Positions 4,711 through 5,518 of a stretch of DNA of 5,518 nucleotides are shown here, one piece after another. The number at the start of each line of letters is the position of its first letter. The stretch's first letter is position 1. Position numbers and translations under genes: made by a program. The DNA is from Streptosporangiaceae bacterium (GTDB taxonomy: Bacteria; Actinomycetota; Actinomycetes; Streptosporangiales; Streptosporangiaceae). The DNA is taken from NCBI GenBank assembly GCA_030050125.1, contig JASIJN010000418.1, forward strand, positions 1-5,518, read 5' to 3'. Under the pieces are notes generated by a model that did no database searches, was not told where the DNA came from, and was given only the letters and a program-made list of their open reading frames with translations.

Positions 4711-5518
4711 TCGAAGCCCACGGCCTGGTCAAGCGGTACGGCTCCACCACGGCCGTCGATGACCTCTCTTTCTCGATCCGGCCTGGCATGGTCACCGGGT
4801 TCCTCGGCCCGAACGGCGCCGGGAAGACGACCACCATGCGGATGATCCTGGGCCTGGACGCGCCGACGCACGGCTCGGTAACCGTCGGCGGCCGCAACTA
4901 CCGCGACCTGCCGGCGCCCATGCGCGAGGTGGGGGCCCTCCTGGACGCCAAGGCGCTGCACGGCGGCCGCCGGGCCCGCGACCACCTGCTATGCCTGGCC
5001 CAAAGTAACGGCATCCCCCGCAGCCGGGTGGACGAGGTGCTCCGCATCGTCGGTCTGGAGGGCGTGGCCAGGCGCCGGGCGAAGGGCTTCTCGCTGGGCA
5101 TGGGCCAGCGGCTCGGCATCGCCTCGGCGCTCCTGGGGGACCCGGCCGTGCTCATCTTCGACGAACCGGTGAACGGCCTCGACCCCGACGGCATCCACTG
5201 GGTCCGCACCCTCCTGCGGGCGCTGGCCGCCGAGGGCCGCACCGTGCTGGTCTCCAGCCACCTGATGAGCGAGATGGCCCTGACCGCCGACCACCTGCTC
5301 GTGATCGGCAAGGGTCGGCTGATCGCCGATACCAGCGCGGACGAGTTCGTCCGGTCAAGCTCCCGGCAGTCGGTGCACGTCCGCAGCCCCCAGGCAGCCG
5401 AGCTGGCCGCCCGCTGCCGCGAGGCCGGCGCCACCGTGGCCGGGCCGGACGCCGGGACCGACCCCGACCTCATCGAGATCACCGGGATGGACAGCGCCGA
5501 GGTGGGAAAGCTGGCCGC
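4707..5518 (+). CDS. ABC transporter ATP-binding protein, C-terminus beyond window
   Basis: ATPase subunit of an ABC-2 (DrrA-like) exporter, lying on the cytoplasmic side; 270 residues are visible and the frame is still open at the edge. Walker A is GPNGAGKTT (34-42), the signature is SLGMGQ (129-134), Walker B is LIFDEP (149-154), the D-loop is NGLD (156-159) and the switch His is H185 in SSHLMSEM. The usual Q-loop glutamine region reads VGALLDAKALHG (75-86), with no Gln. As I recall, this variant is common in actinomycete antibiotic and lantibiotic-type exporters. The start is ATG 4707, overlapping the regulator's stop by 4 bases. The membrane permease is absent and is expected immediately downstream, as in similar operons. 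Together with the MerR sensor this looks like an inducible drug-efflux or immunity cassette; the substrate is unknown. Confidence 0.92.
   Translation, partial: MIEAHGLVKRYGSTTAVDDLSFSIRPGMVTGFLGPNGAGKTTTMRMILGLDAPTHGSVTVGGRNYRDLPAPMREVGALLDAKALHGGRRARDHLLCLAQSNGIPRSRVDEVLRIVGLEGVARRRAKGFSLGMGQRLGIASALLGDPAVLIFDEPVNGLDPDGIHWVRTLLRALAAEGRTVLVSSHLMSEMALTADHLLVIGKGRLIADTSADEFVRSSSRQSVHVRSPQAAELAARCREAGATVAGPDAGTDPDLIEITGMDSAEVGKLA

Noticed and set aside
4898..5482. Minus-strand open frame of 194 codons
   Set aside because: It is antisense to the ABC ATPase, whose Walker A, signature and Walker B motifs are complete; the product is Ser/Arg-rich noise.
1..5518. CRISPR array, insertion sequence or transposase
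   Set aside because: No regularly spaced repeats, terminal inverted repeats with a transposase, or DDE-type motifs were found by eye.

Overview
The window is GC-rich DNA with strongly G/C-biased third codon positions, GTG/TTG starts and Mycobacterium/Streptomyces-like protein families. It suggests a high-GC actinomycete; the genus cannot be fixed from the sequence.

Layout, left to right. (1) Positions 1-197 look like the end of an integrated element. They hold the first 12 codons of a leftward gene whose ribosome binding site lies in a perfect hairpin, plus a direct repeat, and they run into the 3' half of a tRNA-Ala(GGC) at about 198-241. The tRNA starts abruptly in its anticodon loop and lacks its 5' half, as expected for an attachment site left by a tRNA-targeting integrase. 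The intact tRNA should lie to the left, outside the window. (2) 468-1093 is a complete vapBC toxin-antitoxin operon of the mycobacterial VapBC2 type, with a candidate operator and promoter. (3) 1209-2141, on the minus strand and convergent with vapC, is a complete GalE-like NAD-dependent sugar-nucleotide epimerase. Two small hairpins separate the pair. (4) 2331-2906 (minus) is a complete YdeI/OmpD-associated family protein with a candidate terminator hairpin. (5) 2907-3780 is a gene graveyard on the minus strand. It holds a truncated TrmH/SpoU-type RNA methyltransferase domain fused in frame to a zincin-like fragment whose HExxH motif has lost its first His. Upstream is the C-terminal piece of a TIGR02391/Ymh-type protein (RNPAAH motif) carrying a one-base frameshift. 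(6) 3780-5518 (plus) is a MerR-type drug-sensing regulator with a classic 19-bp-spacer promoter. It is translationally coupled to an ABC transporter ATPase that runs off the right edge.

How the genes work together: VapB and VapC are a self-regulating toxin-antitoxin pair. The MerR regulator and the ABC ATPase form an inducible export cassette, whose permease is probably just beyond the window. The epimerase and YdeI-like genes stand alone. The most informative signals are the tRNA attachment scar and the decayed, recombined block at 2907-3780. No clearly new multi-gene system was found.
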